DNA from: Bacillota bacterium
Lineage (GTDB): Bacteria; Bacillota; Clostridia; Acetivibrionales; DTU013
Length of the DNA: 30,480 nucleotides
Direction: 5' to 3'
Assembly (NCBI GenBank): GCA_023435305.1
Contig: JAEYRV010000001.1
Location: forward strand, 1 to 30,480
Shown here: piece by piece, positions 1-8,268 of the stretch
Numbering within the stretch: the stretch's first letter is position 1
Layout of the letters: the number at the start of each line of letters is the position of its first letter
Translations under genes and position numbers: made by a program
Notes under the pieces: generated by a model
Seen by the model: only the letters and a program-made list of their open reading frames with translations
Told to the model about the DNA's origin: nothing
Database searches by the model: none

Positions 1-2
1 GT

Positions 3-206
3 GAATGGTATGGAAGGACAGTGAACCATGTTGATACATTCTATCCGAGCAGCCAGATATGCAGCAACTGCGGGCAGAAGAATCCCGAAGTGAGGAACCT
101 TGCCATAAGGGAGTGGATATGCCCTGAGTGTGGGACAAGGCACGACAGGGATATCAATGCAAGCATTAATATCTTGAGTCAAGGCAAGAAGATGAATGCT
201 TCCTGA
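3..206 (+). CDS. tnpB: IS200/IS605-family TnpB (OrfB), C-terminal part, cut by window edge
   Basis: The reading frame is open from base 3 and ends at TGA 204-206, so this is only the C-terminal end of a protein that begins outside the window. Visible are the TnpB zinc-finger pairs (CSNCG, then CPECG) and the segment HDRDINASINIL, which carries the last RuvC aspartate. TnpB is an RNA-guided nuclease of IS200/IS605-type elements and the ancestor of Cas12. The methionine-like GTG/ATG codons inside the fragment are not taken as starts because the homology runs through from the edge. The stop is followed by a structured right end (see 207-338). Whether the full gene is intact or has a TnpA partner cannot be seen. 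Confidence 0.88.
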   Translation, partial: EWYGRTVNHVDTFYPSSQICSNCGQKNPEVRNLAIREWICPECGTRHDRDINASINILSQGKKMNAS

Positions 207-338
207 TAGATAGTAAATATGTTAAACTAGGGCTGGGACGACCCGAAGTCAAGCTTGTGGAGACAGTAGGTTGCGACCTCGATGAAGCAAGAATCCCCCA
301 ACTTCATATCGCCCGCGATTAAGTGGGGGTGGTTCAAG
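207..338 (+). ncRNA. IS right end; probable omega-RNA (guide scaffold) 3' region of tnpB
   Basis: Directly after tnpB lie a small hairpin (AGGT-TGCG-ACCT, 268-279) and a long one with outer arms at about 295-305 and 321-329 (CCCCC-A-ACTT against AAGTGGGGG) enclosing ATCG-CCCG-CGAT (308-319). It ends in GGTTCAAG at 331-338. This is the usual architecture of an IS200/IS605 right end, and in studied TnpB elements the same segment is the 3' part of the omega-RNA, whose guide is the flanking DNA. The exact boundary near 337-338 is inferred. Confidence 0.6.
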
Positions 339-360
339 TTTGCTGTTTTTTTGGTATAAT
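333..360 (+). promoter_or_regulatory. Promoter of the MFS gene at the IS boundary
   Basis: An extended -10 element, TGG-TATAAT, sits at 352-360. A weak -35 (TTCAAG, 333-338, 16-bp spacing) falls in the last bases of the insertion element, so the IS end may supply part of the promoter. The expected start of transcription is near 367. Confidence 0.5.
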
Positions 361-409
361 ATTTATACTGTGCGGCTAAGCAGTATTATGTATTACGATG
401 GAGGCTATT

Positions 410-1657
410 TTGGAACAGGATATTTCGTTAAACACAGGAAAGGGCGGGGACAGCTGGAAGAAAAAGATCGTGCTTTTCCTGTCCAGTCAGGCAATTTCAT
501 TTTTTGGCTCTGCTTTGGTACAATACGCGATAACATGGTATATCACATTGGAAACTCAATCCGGCATAATGATGACTATTTCCATCATATGCGGGTTCGT
601 TCCCATGTTCCTGATATCTCCATTTGCGGGCGTTTGGGCTGACAGGTTTGACAGGAAAAAGCTCGTTATACTGTCAGACTCCTTGATCGCATTGTCAACA
701 CTTGTCACTGCCATATTGTTTTTTGCCGGCTTCGGAGCCACATGGCTTCTTTTTGCCGTATCGGCAGTGCGTTCTTTCGGATCGGGGATACAAATGCCCG
801 CGGTATCTGCGATGATTCCTGATATTGTGCCCGAGGATAAGCTGACAAAGGTCAATGGTACAAATGGCAGCATCCAGTCGATGGTTACGCTGATATCTCC
901 ATTTGTCAGCGGAGCATTGCTTTCATTGGCGAAGATTGAATACATATTCTTTATTGATGTAATAACAGCCTTCATTGCTGTGATGATCCTGCTTCTGTTC
1001 CTGGATGTCCCGATACATAAGGGTGCCGTTGAAAAACAGAAAACAGGTTATTTCACAGATTTGAAAGAAGGATTGAGGTACATTGGAAACCATGGGTTCG
1101 TAAAAACCAGCTTCATTTTCTGTGCTGTTTACTTTATATTGGTGGCGCCGCTAGCATTTCTGACTCCGCTGCAGGTAGCCCGCAGCTTTGGGGAGGATGT
1201 TTGGAGGCTTACTGCCACAGAGGTAGCCTTCTCGGCAGGCATGATGGCGGGAGGCCTCGTTATTGCGGCGTGGGGCGGGTTTAAAAACAAGCTGTACACT
1301 ATGGTGCTGTCGAATTTTGTGATAGCGGTTGCTACGATTGCTCTCGGGATTGTGCCATATTTCAGTATATATCTCATTCTAATGGCTGTGGTCGGCATGG
1401 TATTGCCGATGTTCAATACACCGTTTACAGTGCTTCTCCAGCAGAAGGTCGAACCGGAATATATGGGCAGAGTATTCGGAGTAATGAATATGATCTCGAG
1501 CTCATTTATGCCTCTTTCAATGATTTTCTTCGGACCTGTGGCTGATCTTGTCGAAGTTGAACTGCTGCTTGTAGTCACAGGCGCGCTGATGGTCGTGCAA
1601 AGTCTTTTCATGGCTCTGAACAAGGTCCTGCTTGAAGCAGGCAAGCCTGCTGCATGA
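410..1657 (+). CDS. MFS drug-efflux-type transporter (MefA-like, DHA3 group)
   Basis: A 12-helix major facilitator of 415 residues, a normal length. The N-terminal pattern (WKKKIVLFLSSQAISFFGS, then a loop with GVWADRFDRKK) is the cytoplasmic loop 2-3 motif of the macrolide-efflux-like DHA3 group, which exports drugs by proton antiport; the substrate here is unknown. The start is taken as TTG 410 because GATGGAGG (397-404) is well spaced from it, while ATG 398 lies inside that Shine-Dalgarno sequence and has none of its own; the ATG start would add four residues. It is probably transcribed alone from the extended -10 at 352-360. The family call is firm; a resistance role is inference. Confidence 0.85.
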   Translation: MEQDISLNTGKGGDSWKKKIVLFLSSQAISFFGSALVQYAITWYITLETQSGIMMTISIICGFVPMFLISPFAGVWADRFDRKKLVILSDSLIALSTLVTAILFFAGFGATWLLFAVSAVRSFGSGIQMPAVSAMIPDIVPEDKLTKVNGTNGSIQSMVTLISPFVSGALLSLAKIEYIFFIDVITAFIAVMILLLFLDVPIHKGAVEKQKTGYFTDLKEGLRYIGNHGFVKTSFIFCAVYFILVAPLAFLTPLQVARSFGEDVWRLTATEVAFSAGMMAGGLVIAAWGGFKNKLYTMVLSNFVIAVATIALGIVPYFSIYLILMAVVGMVLPMFNTPFTVLLQQKVEPEYMGRVFGVMNMISSSFMPLSMIFFGPVADLVEVELLLVVTGALMVVQSLFMALNKVLLEAGKPAA

Positions 1658-1896
1658 TGTCAGTTCCCATTGTATCGTCACAGTAATTGAGATGCTTTCA
1701 TGCACTTTCCAAAATATTTGAACCAGATCAGACCTGATTTCAGACTTTTATATATTTTATTTGTATAAATATAGTGTATAACGAGGCAAAGATATCTCCG
1801 CATTCATGCAAGAACATCTTCCGCCTCGTTGAAACGCGCAGAGATAAGATGAATTTCTTTGAATGATATATTATATCGTATCAGGGCGGACTTGCT
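1658..1896. other. Intergenic region with long imperfect hairpin
   Basis: It holds a short palindrome, ATCAG-AC-CTGAT (1727-1738), and a long hairpin with arms AACGAGGC (1780-1787) and GCCTCGTT (1823-1830) plus an inner AAGAT/ATCTT pair. No T-run follows, so it is not a clear intrinsic terminator. The Shine-Dalgarno AGGGCGGA (1883-1890) belongs to the next gene. No convincing promoter was seen. Confidence 0.5.
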
Positions 1897-4368
1897 ATGA
1901 GAATTATCCTGAAATACATACTTAAAAGCATAGTTGAAAAAAAGCTGAGGACATTTTTGATAATAGCCTCTGTTGCGGTTTCATCAGCTCTTGTATTTGC
2001 ATCTGCAGCCATATCGGGTACCCTTGTGGATATGTTCGGTGAGAGGATGCAGCAGTATTTCGGTACCAGTGACTTTATCGTACACCTCAATGACAACACT
2101 GCGGGCAGAAGTTACAGTGCAGAGAGCGCCGGTGATTACAGGGATATGTTCGAGTATATAGCCGGTGGGTTTCTTGGATATGCGGAGTACAAGGGTACTG
2201 ACGACAGAAAATATACTATCATCATGTCAGGATTCGATCAGAATATACAGGTGATCATCAGTCCTATTTACATAGACCGGGAATCATATGTATGTCCCTT
2301 TGAAGGAAAGACGGTCATAGTAGGACATACAGCTGCTGAAAGGCTTGGATGGAAGCCTGGCGATTCGATAGAGCTCCTGGTGAGAGGCTATAGGCATAAA
2401 TTTACTGTCTGTGCCACTGCTGAACCATCGGGAATGTTGTTTGATGACGGCGAAAGCATAACAGTGTTTGTTCCAAAAGATACCCTGTCATCATTGTATG
2501 GAATGAGAGGGCGGGATAATGCGCTCTATTTCAAGATGAAGGATCCGCAGCAGAGAGGGCAGATCATGGACGGGATCATGGAGGTTTATAAGGGCTGCGG
2601 CTTTAGCTGGTTTTCGATCACAACCGATATAGATGTACCGCTTAAGCTGCTGACTGTAGTAGTCTGCTTCATGAGTGTTTTTATTATCTACTCGACCTTC
2701 AGGGTAATAGCTCTTGAAAGGCTTCCGGTCATAGGCACCTTCAGGAGCATTGGTGCAACAAAAAGGACAACAGGCTCGATACTGCTTGCGGAAAGCACTG
2801 CCTATGGCGCTCTTGGGGGGTTCATAGGCTGTGCCCTCGGCGTCGGGATACTGTATATGATGGCGGGGATAACAAAAAACAGCTGGACCCGGAACATGGA
2901 TACCGCTGTCAGCTTTACTCCCGGTCAAATGGTTTTTGCCTTTGGAGCAGCAGTAGTACTATGCTTTGTCAGCTCTCTGATACCAATAATAAAAATATCG
3001 GGGATCTCTTTGAAGGATATCATCACAAATGCTATTGACAGGCAATACAGAAGAAATATATGGAAGGCTGTCTGCGGAGCTGTCATGGTCATATTATCGA
3101 TGATCATTCCTAAAATCGTCCCGGACAATCTGGCGCTGCCTGTCGATATGGGATGTCTTATAATGGTTGCGGTCAGCGCAGTTCTGCTAGCTCCATATGT
3201 GACTCTCCTTACCGTTATGCTGCTGGAAAGAATATATTCAATCATTTTTGGCAATATTGGAGTGCTGGCAGTTAAAAACCTGAGAGAAAACAAGAGCATT
3301 CTCAACAGCATATCACTTTTATCCATAGGTATAGCTACATTGCTCCTCGTTTCCAGTGCCGCTTTCAGCATGAACAGGGATGTCATCAATACATTTTCAT
3401 GCTATGATTTTGACATAAGTTTCTATTATTACGGAGCAAACAGAGGCATGGAACAAAGGATAGCCTCCGTAGACGGAGTTGACAGTATTCTCAGACAGTA
3501 TACCAACTGGAGTACATATGCACGGAATTTTAATGAGAATATCGGTCAGATAGACGGTGTCGGAAGCGCAAAGTATTTCGGTTTCTGGAAAATCGATGCG
3601 GATGAGGAGCCGGAAATCATATTTGACCAGCTCGACAGTGGTAGAAATATTATGATTGCCAGCAGTTTAAGACATCTTCTTGGAGTAAAGAGAGGCGACA
3701 GTGTTACCCTGCAAATGGATAAGGGCGACAGGCCATATAAGGTCATAGGCTTTTATGACACCTCGCTGAACAGCGGAAATCATGCTATCGTGTCAGAGAG
3801 GTTCCTGAAGTTGGACAGCGGCAGATCTGATTATACATCCATAAGTATCAAGACCTCGGATGATCCCTCTATGGTGGCTGATAGAATAAGGAACAAGTTC
3901 AGAAGAGAGGAACCTGATGTGGATACTGTTGAGGAGCTTGAGCAAAGGAGCATGGAGGGCAACAGGCAGCTTACGGACATATTGTTCGGCTTTGCAGCTC
4001 TTACGCTGCTTATAGGTATCATTGGCGTTTTCAACAATCTGCTTATAAGCTTTATTGAAAGAAAACACTCGCTTGCGGTGCTCAAATCCATCGGTATGAG
4101 CAGGAAACAGACAATATTGATGGTATTCGTAGAAGCCTTGACCGGGGGGGCGGTAGGAGGGGTCACCGGTTCTGTGACAGGCAGCCTTCAGCTGCTGCTG
4201 GTACCAGCTATCATGAAGGCAACAGGGCAATACTTCAATGTTCAGAACGACTATGGCTCAATCATTATCTTTGTTGCAGCAGGAATGCTGATAACACTTG
4301 TTGCCTCTATTAGTCCTGCGGTCAAATCCTCCAGGCTTGACATAGTTTCATCCATTAAATACGAGTGA
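1897..4368 (+). CDS. ABC transporter permease with two FtsX/MacB-type domains
   Basis: 823 residues. A first membrane helix (about residues 13-35) is followed by a large extracytoplasmic domain (to about 245), a block of helices (about 250-370), further helices (about 390-465), a second extracytoplasmic domain (about 490-690) and three C-terminal helices (about 695-815). Two copies of the FtsX-type signature are visible: ALERLPVIGTFRSIGATKRT and IERKHSLAVLKSIGMSRKQT. Such duplicated permeases work with a LolD/MacB-like ATPase in lipoprotein, peptide or lantibiotic export or sensing. No ATP-binding gene lies next to it in this window, which is unusual because the pair is normally adjacent. The start follows AGGGCGGA at a good distance. 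Substrate unknown. Confidence 0.88.
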   Translation: MRIILKYILKSIVEKKLRTFLIIASVAVSSALVFASAAISGTLVDMFGERMQQYFGTSDFIVHLNDNTAGRSYSAESAGDYRDMFEYIAGGFLGYAEYKGTDDRKYTIIMSGFDQNIQVIISPIYIDRESYVCPFEGKTVIVGHTAAERLGWKPGDSIELLVRGYRHKFTVCATAEPSGMLFDDGESITVFVPKDTLSSLYGMRGRDNALYFKMKDPQQRGQIMDGIMEVYKGCGFSWFSITTDIDVPLKLLTVVVCFMSVFIIYSTFRVIALERLPVIGTFRSIGATKRTTGSILLAESTAYGALGGFIGCALGVGILYMMAGITKNSWTRNMDTAVSFTPGQMVFAFGAAVVLCFVSSLIPIIKISGISLKDIITNAIDRQYRRNIWKAVCGAVMVILSMIIPKIVPDNLALPVDMGCLIMVAVSAVLLAPYVTLLTVMLLERIYSIIFGNIGVLAVKNLRENKSILNSISLLSIGIATLLLVSSAAFSMNRDVINTFSCYDFDISFYYYGANRGMEQRIASVDGVDSILRQYTNWSTYARNFNENIGQIDGVGSAKYFGFWKIDADEEPEIIFDQLDSGRNIMIASSLRHLLGVKRGDSVTLQMDKGDRPYKVIGFYDTSLNSGNHAIVSERFLKLDSGRSDYTSISIKTSDDPSMVADRIRNKFRREEPDVDTVEELEQRSMEGNRQLTDILFGFAALTLLIGIIGVFNNLLISFIERKHSLAVLKSIGMSRKQTILMVFVEALTGGAVGGVTGSVTGSLQLLLVPAIMKATGQYFNVQNDYGSIIIFVAAGMLITLVASISPAVKSSRLDIVSSIKYE

Positions 4369-4382
4369 TGTATTATATAAAA

Positions 4383-4421
4383 GATCCCGGGAGCAACGTA
4401 GATGCATCATATCCCGGGATC
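4383..4421 (-). terminator. Bidirectional hairpin between convergent genes
   Basis: Perfect 10-bp arms GATCCCGGGA (4383-4392) and TCCCGGGATC (4412-4421). On the minus strand the second arm is followed by TTTTATATAA, so it best terminates the kinase gene; the plus-strand side lacks a clean T-run but may still end the permease transcript. Confidence 0.7.
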
Positions 4422-4432
4422 ATATATTATAA

Positions 4433-4531
4433 GGCCAACTTATCGATCCATTGACTCCTATTTACTCGTAATCTACTGCATGGGCCAACTGGTCGATTCA
4501 TTGACTCTTGCTTATTCATAATCTATTACAT
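4433..4531. repeat. 50-bp tandem duplication covering the kinase gene's 3' end
   Basis: Two diverged copies begin with GGCCAACT at 4433 and 4483. Read on the minus strand, the gene-proximal copy contains the real end of the kinase (codons for VIDYE and the stop), and the distal copy still reads AVDYE followed by a stop, so a piece of coding tail and 3' flank was duplicated and then drifted. Confidence 0.75.
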
Positions 4532-5261
4532 CGACCCAATGCAGCAGCAGGCTCCGCTCGTCAGGGTTACCCTTTATGGACTGGCAAGCCGCCACCAGAG
4601 GGATCCATTTCTGAACATACTGCTTTGCTGTATCACTTTTCTTACAGAACAGCTTCAGGTACTTTTTAGCAGCTTCCGTATTTCCGGAGAGCCAGAACAA
4701 CAGGTAAGTCCTTGCTGCGTCGGCGGATGCGTTGCCCTGTGTGGCATGGGACCAGTCCAGGATATAGGGGGTGCCGTCATTTGCTAGGATTATGTTGCTG
4801 GGGTTGAAATCCCCGTGGCAGACCTTGCGATGAGACGGCATCGACTCCAGCCGGGTGTGAAGATCGTATCTGGTGGTGGCATCCAGATCTGTCATTGAGA
4901 TCTGTCTTTGCATTTTATCCTTCAATTTATTGAGCTGCGGCGATTTCTGGCGATGTACCTCCAGCTGCAGATCAACAAACTGCTCAAGGTATGTGTCGAA
5001 TTTCTCCGGGTTTTGATTCATCAGTGTTTCAAGTGTGCATCCCTCTATAAATCTGGTTATGATAGCCCATTTGCCATCTGTCTTTGTCACTTCGACAATC
5101 TCCGGAACATGAAGCGCAGTCTCCTCGATCCTTGCCTGGTTCAGGGCCTCATTGAGCACGTCGGCCTTTGAGTAGCCCTCGTCGAATACTTTTATGGCAA
5201 GGTCTCCGTCGCGGTAAACTGTTTTTGATGTGCGCACTGCTATTATTTTATCGAGATTCAT
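4512..5261 (-). CDS. APH/choline-kinase-fold phosphotransferase
   Basis: 249 residues, a typical length for a small APH-superfamily kinase. Visible are the ATP-binding lysine in LAIKVF (Lys24), the Brenner motif VCHGDFNPSNIIL with HGD at 149-151 and a downstream Asn, and the metal-binding ILDW with Asp169. These are the catalytic features of aminoglycoside phosphotransferase and related small-molecule kinases; the substrate cannot be told from sequence and antibiotic resistance should not be assumed. The start is set by AAGGAGGT just upstream. It follows adhE on the same strand after 94 bp containing an inverted repeat (5298-5316). Its 3' end has been tandemly duplicated (4433-4531). Confidence 0.82.
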   Translation of the reverse strand: MNLDKIIAVRTSKTVYRDGDLAIKVFDEGYSKADVLNEALNQARIEETALHVPEIVEVTKTDGKWAIITRFIEGCTLETLMNQNPEKFDTYLEQFVDLQLEVHRQKSPQLNKLKDKMQRQISMTDLDATTRYDLHTRLESMPSHRKVCHGDFNPSNIILANDGTPYILDWSHATQGNASADAARTYLLFWLSGNTEAAKKYLKLFCKKSDTAKQYVQKWIPLVAACQSIKGNPDERSLLLHWVDVIDYE

Positions 5262-5297
5262 TGTTTCGACCTCCTTTTTGTGCTTACGAATATATTT

Positions 5298-5316
5298 CCG
5301 ATCTGATTAGTATCGG
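5298..5316 (-). other. Short inverted repeat between adhE and the kinase gene
   Basis: Arms CCGAT and ATCGG around a 9-base loop. It could be a weak adhE terminator, but no T-run follows on the minus strand. Readthrough from adhE into the kinase gene is possible. Confidence 0.35.
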
Positions 5317-5355
5317 CTGCACCTGCACTATTGCTGAGACTGTCGGTCAAGGACC

Positions 5356-7968
5356 TTATTTTCTTCCGTAATATGCGTTCAGGTACATCTCTCTGATCTC
5401 GCTCATCAGCGGATATCTGGGGTTGGCACCGGTGCACTGGTCATCAAAGGCCTGCTCGGTCATATCCTCCAGGCTGTCGAGGAAGTATTTTTCATCGATG
5501 CCGTAATCCTTTATTGTCTTTTTGACGCCAACCTTTTCTTTCAGTTCATTTATAGCCCAGATCAGATTCTCGAGCTTTTCATCGTCCGTTTTACCCTTCA
5601 GACCCAGGAAGTCAGCTATTTCAGCATATCTTTCCAAGGTGCGGGGATGGTCGTACTGAGGGAAGGTGCCCATCTTGACCGGAGTCTCGACTGCGTTGAA
5701 GCGCAGCACCTCTTCTATCATTAGTGCATTTGCAATACCGTGGGGCAGATGGTGGAACGCTCCCAGCTTGTGGGCCATAGAATGGCAGACACCGAGGAAT
5801 GCATTTGCAAATGCCATACCTGCCATCGTGGAGGCATCGGCCATTTTCTGTCTGGCCTTGGGGTCCGAGGCCCCGTTTTCATATGCAGCAGGGAGATATT
5901 CAAATATGGTTTTTATGGCTTTAAGAGCCATTCCGTCAGTATAGTCTGTGGCCAGCATCGAAGCATATGCTTCCAGCGCGTGGGTGAGAGCGTCGATGCC
6001 GGATGCGCTTGTGAGGCCCTTTGGCTGATCCATCATCATGTCAGCATCCACTATTGCCATTTGCGGCAGCAGCTCATAATCAGCCAGAGGATATTTTACT
6101 CCTGTGGTTTCATCGGTGATTACTGCAAAAGGAGTAACCTCGCTGCCTGTGCCTGAAGATGTCGGGACTGCAATAAAGTATGCCTTCTGACCCATCTTGG
6201 GGAAAGTATATATACGTTTTCTTATGTCCATGAAACGCATTGCCATATCCATGAAGTCGGCCTCGGGGTGCTCGTAAAGGACCCACATGATCTTTGCTGC
6301 ATCCATTGCCGAACCGCCGCCCAATGCTATTATACAATCGGGAGTAAAGGCTGTCATTGCTGCCGCGCCTTCTTTGGCACATGCAAGCGTCGGGTCCGGT
6401 GCTACATTGAAGAATGTTGTGTGTACTACACCCATTTCATCAAGCTTGGCTGTGACAGCTTTTGTATATCCGTTATTGTAAAGGAAGCTGTCGGTGACGA
6501 TAAATACCTTTTTCCTGCCCAGTACATCCTTTATCTCGTCGAGAGCAACAGGCAGGCAACCTTTTTTCATGTAGATCTTCTGAGGTGTCCTGAACCAAAG
6601 CATGTTCTCTCTCCTCTCAGCAACTGTTTTTATATTAAGAAGATGTTTTACGCCGACATTATCCGAAACCGAATTGCCACCCCAGGAACCGCAGCCCAGA
6701 GTCAGCGACGGAGCCAGCTTGAAGTTGTACAGGTCGCCTATGCCGCCGTGAGAGGAAGGTGTGTTTACGAGGATACGGCAGGTTTTCATCCTGGCTGCAA
6801 ACTCATTTATTTTATCTTTCTCAGTCGTTGTGTTGAGGTAAACAGATGCCGTATGTCCGAAGCCGCCGTCCTCAACCAGTCTCTCTGCCTTATCCAGTGC
6901 CTCTGTGAAGCTGTTGGCCTTGTACATTGCAAGAACAGGGGAGAGCTTTTCGTGAGCAAATTCCTCTGAAATGTCAACGCTTTCAACCTCGCCGATCAAT
7001 ATCTTTGTTTTGTCAGGAACCTCGAAACCGGCAAGCGCTGCTATTTTTGCAGCCGGCTGTCCGACTATCTTTGCATTCAGTGATCCGTTTATGATTATTG
7101 TATTGCGGACCTTCTCTGTTTCATCTTCATTTAGGAAATAGCAGCCGCGCTTAGCAAATTCATCCTTAACCTTGCTGTAAATACTGTCAAGCACGATCAC
7201 TGACTGCTCTGATGCGCATATCATGCCATTGTCAAAGGTCTTGGAATGAATTATTGAGTTGACTGCCAGCAGAATGTCAGCCGATGCATCTATAACTGCA
7301 GGGGTATTTCCGGGGCCAACGCCTACTGCAGGCTTGCCGGAGGAGTATGCAGCCGTGACCATTCCCGGGCCGCCTGTGGCAAGAATGAGATCAGCCTGCT
7401 TCATTATATAGTTTGTCATCTCAAGTGACGGTACATCTATCCAGCTAATGATGTCTTCAGGGGCGCCAGCCTTGACCGCAGCCTCCAGAACTATCCTTGC
7501 AGCTTCAGCCGTGCAGTTTTTTGCCCTGGGGTGGGGGGTGATAACGATACCGTTCCTTGTTTTCAAAGCGAGCAATGTCTTGAATATTGCTGTGGATGTC
7601 GGGTTCGTCGTCGGTATAACAGCTGCTATGATGCCGACAGGCTCAGCTATTTTTTTGATGCCGTATGACTTGTCTTCTTCAATGACTCCGCATGTTTTGA
7701 CATTCTTATATGTGTTGTATATATATTCCGAGGCATAATGATTCTTGATCACCTTGTCCTCAACGATACCCATGCCTGTTTCTGCCGCCGCCATCTTTGC
7801 CAGACGAATGCGCTCCCTGTTGGCTGCCATCGAGGCCTCGAAGAATATCCTGTCGACCTGCTCCTGGGTATAGCCGGCAAATATTTTTTGAGCTTCTTTT
7901 ACTTTTGCAAGAGCTGCCTCAAGCTTTTGCACATTGTCAATCGTCTCATGTCTTGTTTCGGTTGTCAT
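5356..7968 (-). CDS. adhE: Bifunctional acetaldehyde-CoA / alcohol dehydrogenase AdhE
   Basis: 870 residues from the start chosen here, the usual AdhE length. The N-terminal half is an aldehyde dehydrogenase with a GGPGMVTAAY nucleotide-binding segment and the catalytic cysteine in DNGMICASEQ (Cys251). The C-terminal half, from about residue 450, is an iron-dependent alcohol dehydrogenase with GGGSAMDAAK (about 545), TSSGTGSEVTPFA, and the metal-binding histidines in HSMAHKLGAFHHLPHG (about 727-742). It reduces acetyl-CoA to acetaldehyde and then ethanol, reoxidising two NADH per acetyl-CoA in fermentation, in the cytoplasm as spirosome filaments. The start is the ATG after AAAGGAGGAATATGC; an upstream in-frame ATG would add 19 residues without a ribosome site. 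A Rex-like operator overlaps the promoter. Confidence 0.97.
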   Translation of the reverse strand: MTTETRHETIDNVQKLEAALAKVKEAQKIFAGYTQEQVDRIFFEASMAANRERIRLAKMAAAETGMGIVEDKVIKNHYASEYIYNTYKNVKTCGVIEEDKSYGIKKIAEPVGIIAAVIPTTNPTSTAIFKTLLALKTRNGIVITPHPRAKNCTAEAARIVLEAAVKAGAPEDIISWIDVPSLEMTNYIMKQADLILATGGPGMVTAAYSSGKPAVGVGPGNTPAVIDASADILLAVNSIIHSKTFDNGMICASEQSVIVLDSIYSKVKDEFAKRGCYFLNEDETEKVRNTIIINGSLNAKIVGQPAAKIAALAGFEVPDKTKILIGEVESVDISEEFAHEKLSPVLAMYKANSFTEALDKAERLVEDGGFGHTASVYLNTTTEKDKINEFAARMKTCRILVNTPSSHGGIGDLYNFKLAPSLTLGCGSWGGNSVSDNVGVKHLLNIKTVAERRENMLWFRTPQKIYMKKGCLPVALDEIKDVLGRKKVFIVTDSFLYNNGYTKAVTAKLDEMGVVHTTFFNVAPDPTLACAKEGAAAMTAFTPDCIIALGGGSAMDAAKIMWVLYEHPEADFMDMAMRFMDIRKRIYTFPKMGQKAYFIAVPTSSGTGSEVTPFAVITDETTGVKYPLADYELLPQMAIVDADMMMDQPKGLTSASGIDALTHALEAYASMLATDYTDGMALKAIKTIFEYLPAAYENGASDPKARQKMADASTMAGMAFANAFLGVCHSMAHKLGAFHHLPHGIANALMIEEVLRFNAVETPVKMGTFPQYDHPRTLERYAEIADFLGLKGKTDDEKLENLIWAINELKEKVGVKKTIKDYGIDEKYFLDSLEDMTEQAFDDQCTGANPRYPLMSEIREMYLNAYYGRK

Positions 7969-8009
7969 GCATATTCCTCCTTTACACAATGGTGTCTTGC
8001 CAATGAACA

Positions 8010-8027
8010 TCGTTACTATTATCACAA
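8010..8027 (-). promoter_or_regulatory. adhE extended -10 with overlapping Rex-like operator
   Basis: On the minus strand the 18-mer TTGTGATAATAGTAACGA closely follows the Rex consensus TTGTKA-N6-TMACAA, with mismatches only in the right half. It contains the extended -10 TGT-GATAAT (hexamer 8018-8023). Rex is the NADH/NAD+ sensing repressor known to control adhE in clostridia, so position and partner gene agree. The -35 is poor. No rex gene is in the window. Confidence 0.5.
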
Positions 8028-8067
8028 AGATTGATAAACTATTAACTAACTATGATAAAATTTTAAC

Positions 8068-8092
8068 ACACTAAGGAAGCGATTGGTAGTGT
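8068..8092. other. Inverted repeat upstream of the adhE promoter
   Basis: ACACTA (8068-8073) pairs with TAGTGT (8087-8092) around a 13-base loop. It lies between the LysR gene's end and the adhE promoter. Flanking A/T runs are short, so terminator or operator function is undecided. Confidence 0.35.
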
Positions 8093-8143
8093 AAAAAATG
8101 ATATAGCGGTATGCCAATTATGATATGACGATATTGCTCTGTC

Positions 8144-8268
8144 TGATTGGGACATCACCCAGTCAAGAGCAGGTATAGGAGAGCCATGGTAATTCAGCTA
8201 CTGGAATGGGGCATCGCCCAGTCAAGAGTAGGTATAGCAGAGTTTTAATAATTCAAATGCCGGAGTCC
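8144..8268. repeat. 59-bp tandem duplication covering the LysR gene's 3' end
   Basis: AGTCAAGAG recurs at 8161 and 8220, with matching flanks such as GG(A/G)CATC(A/G)CCCAG and AGGTATAG. The right-hand copy overlaps the LysR stop codon; the left-hand copy preserves the TGA in a matching context. Each unit can fold a small hairpin from TGGG...CCCA. Confidence 0.7.

Noticed and set aside
340..642. 100-residue plus-strand frame at the start of the MFS gene
   Set aside because: Out-of-frame shadow of the transporter gene.
4512..5261. Aminoglycoside resistance gene
   Set aside because: The kinase fold is clear, but no feature points to an aminoglycoside substrate; named only by fold.
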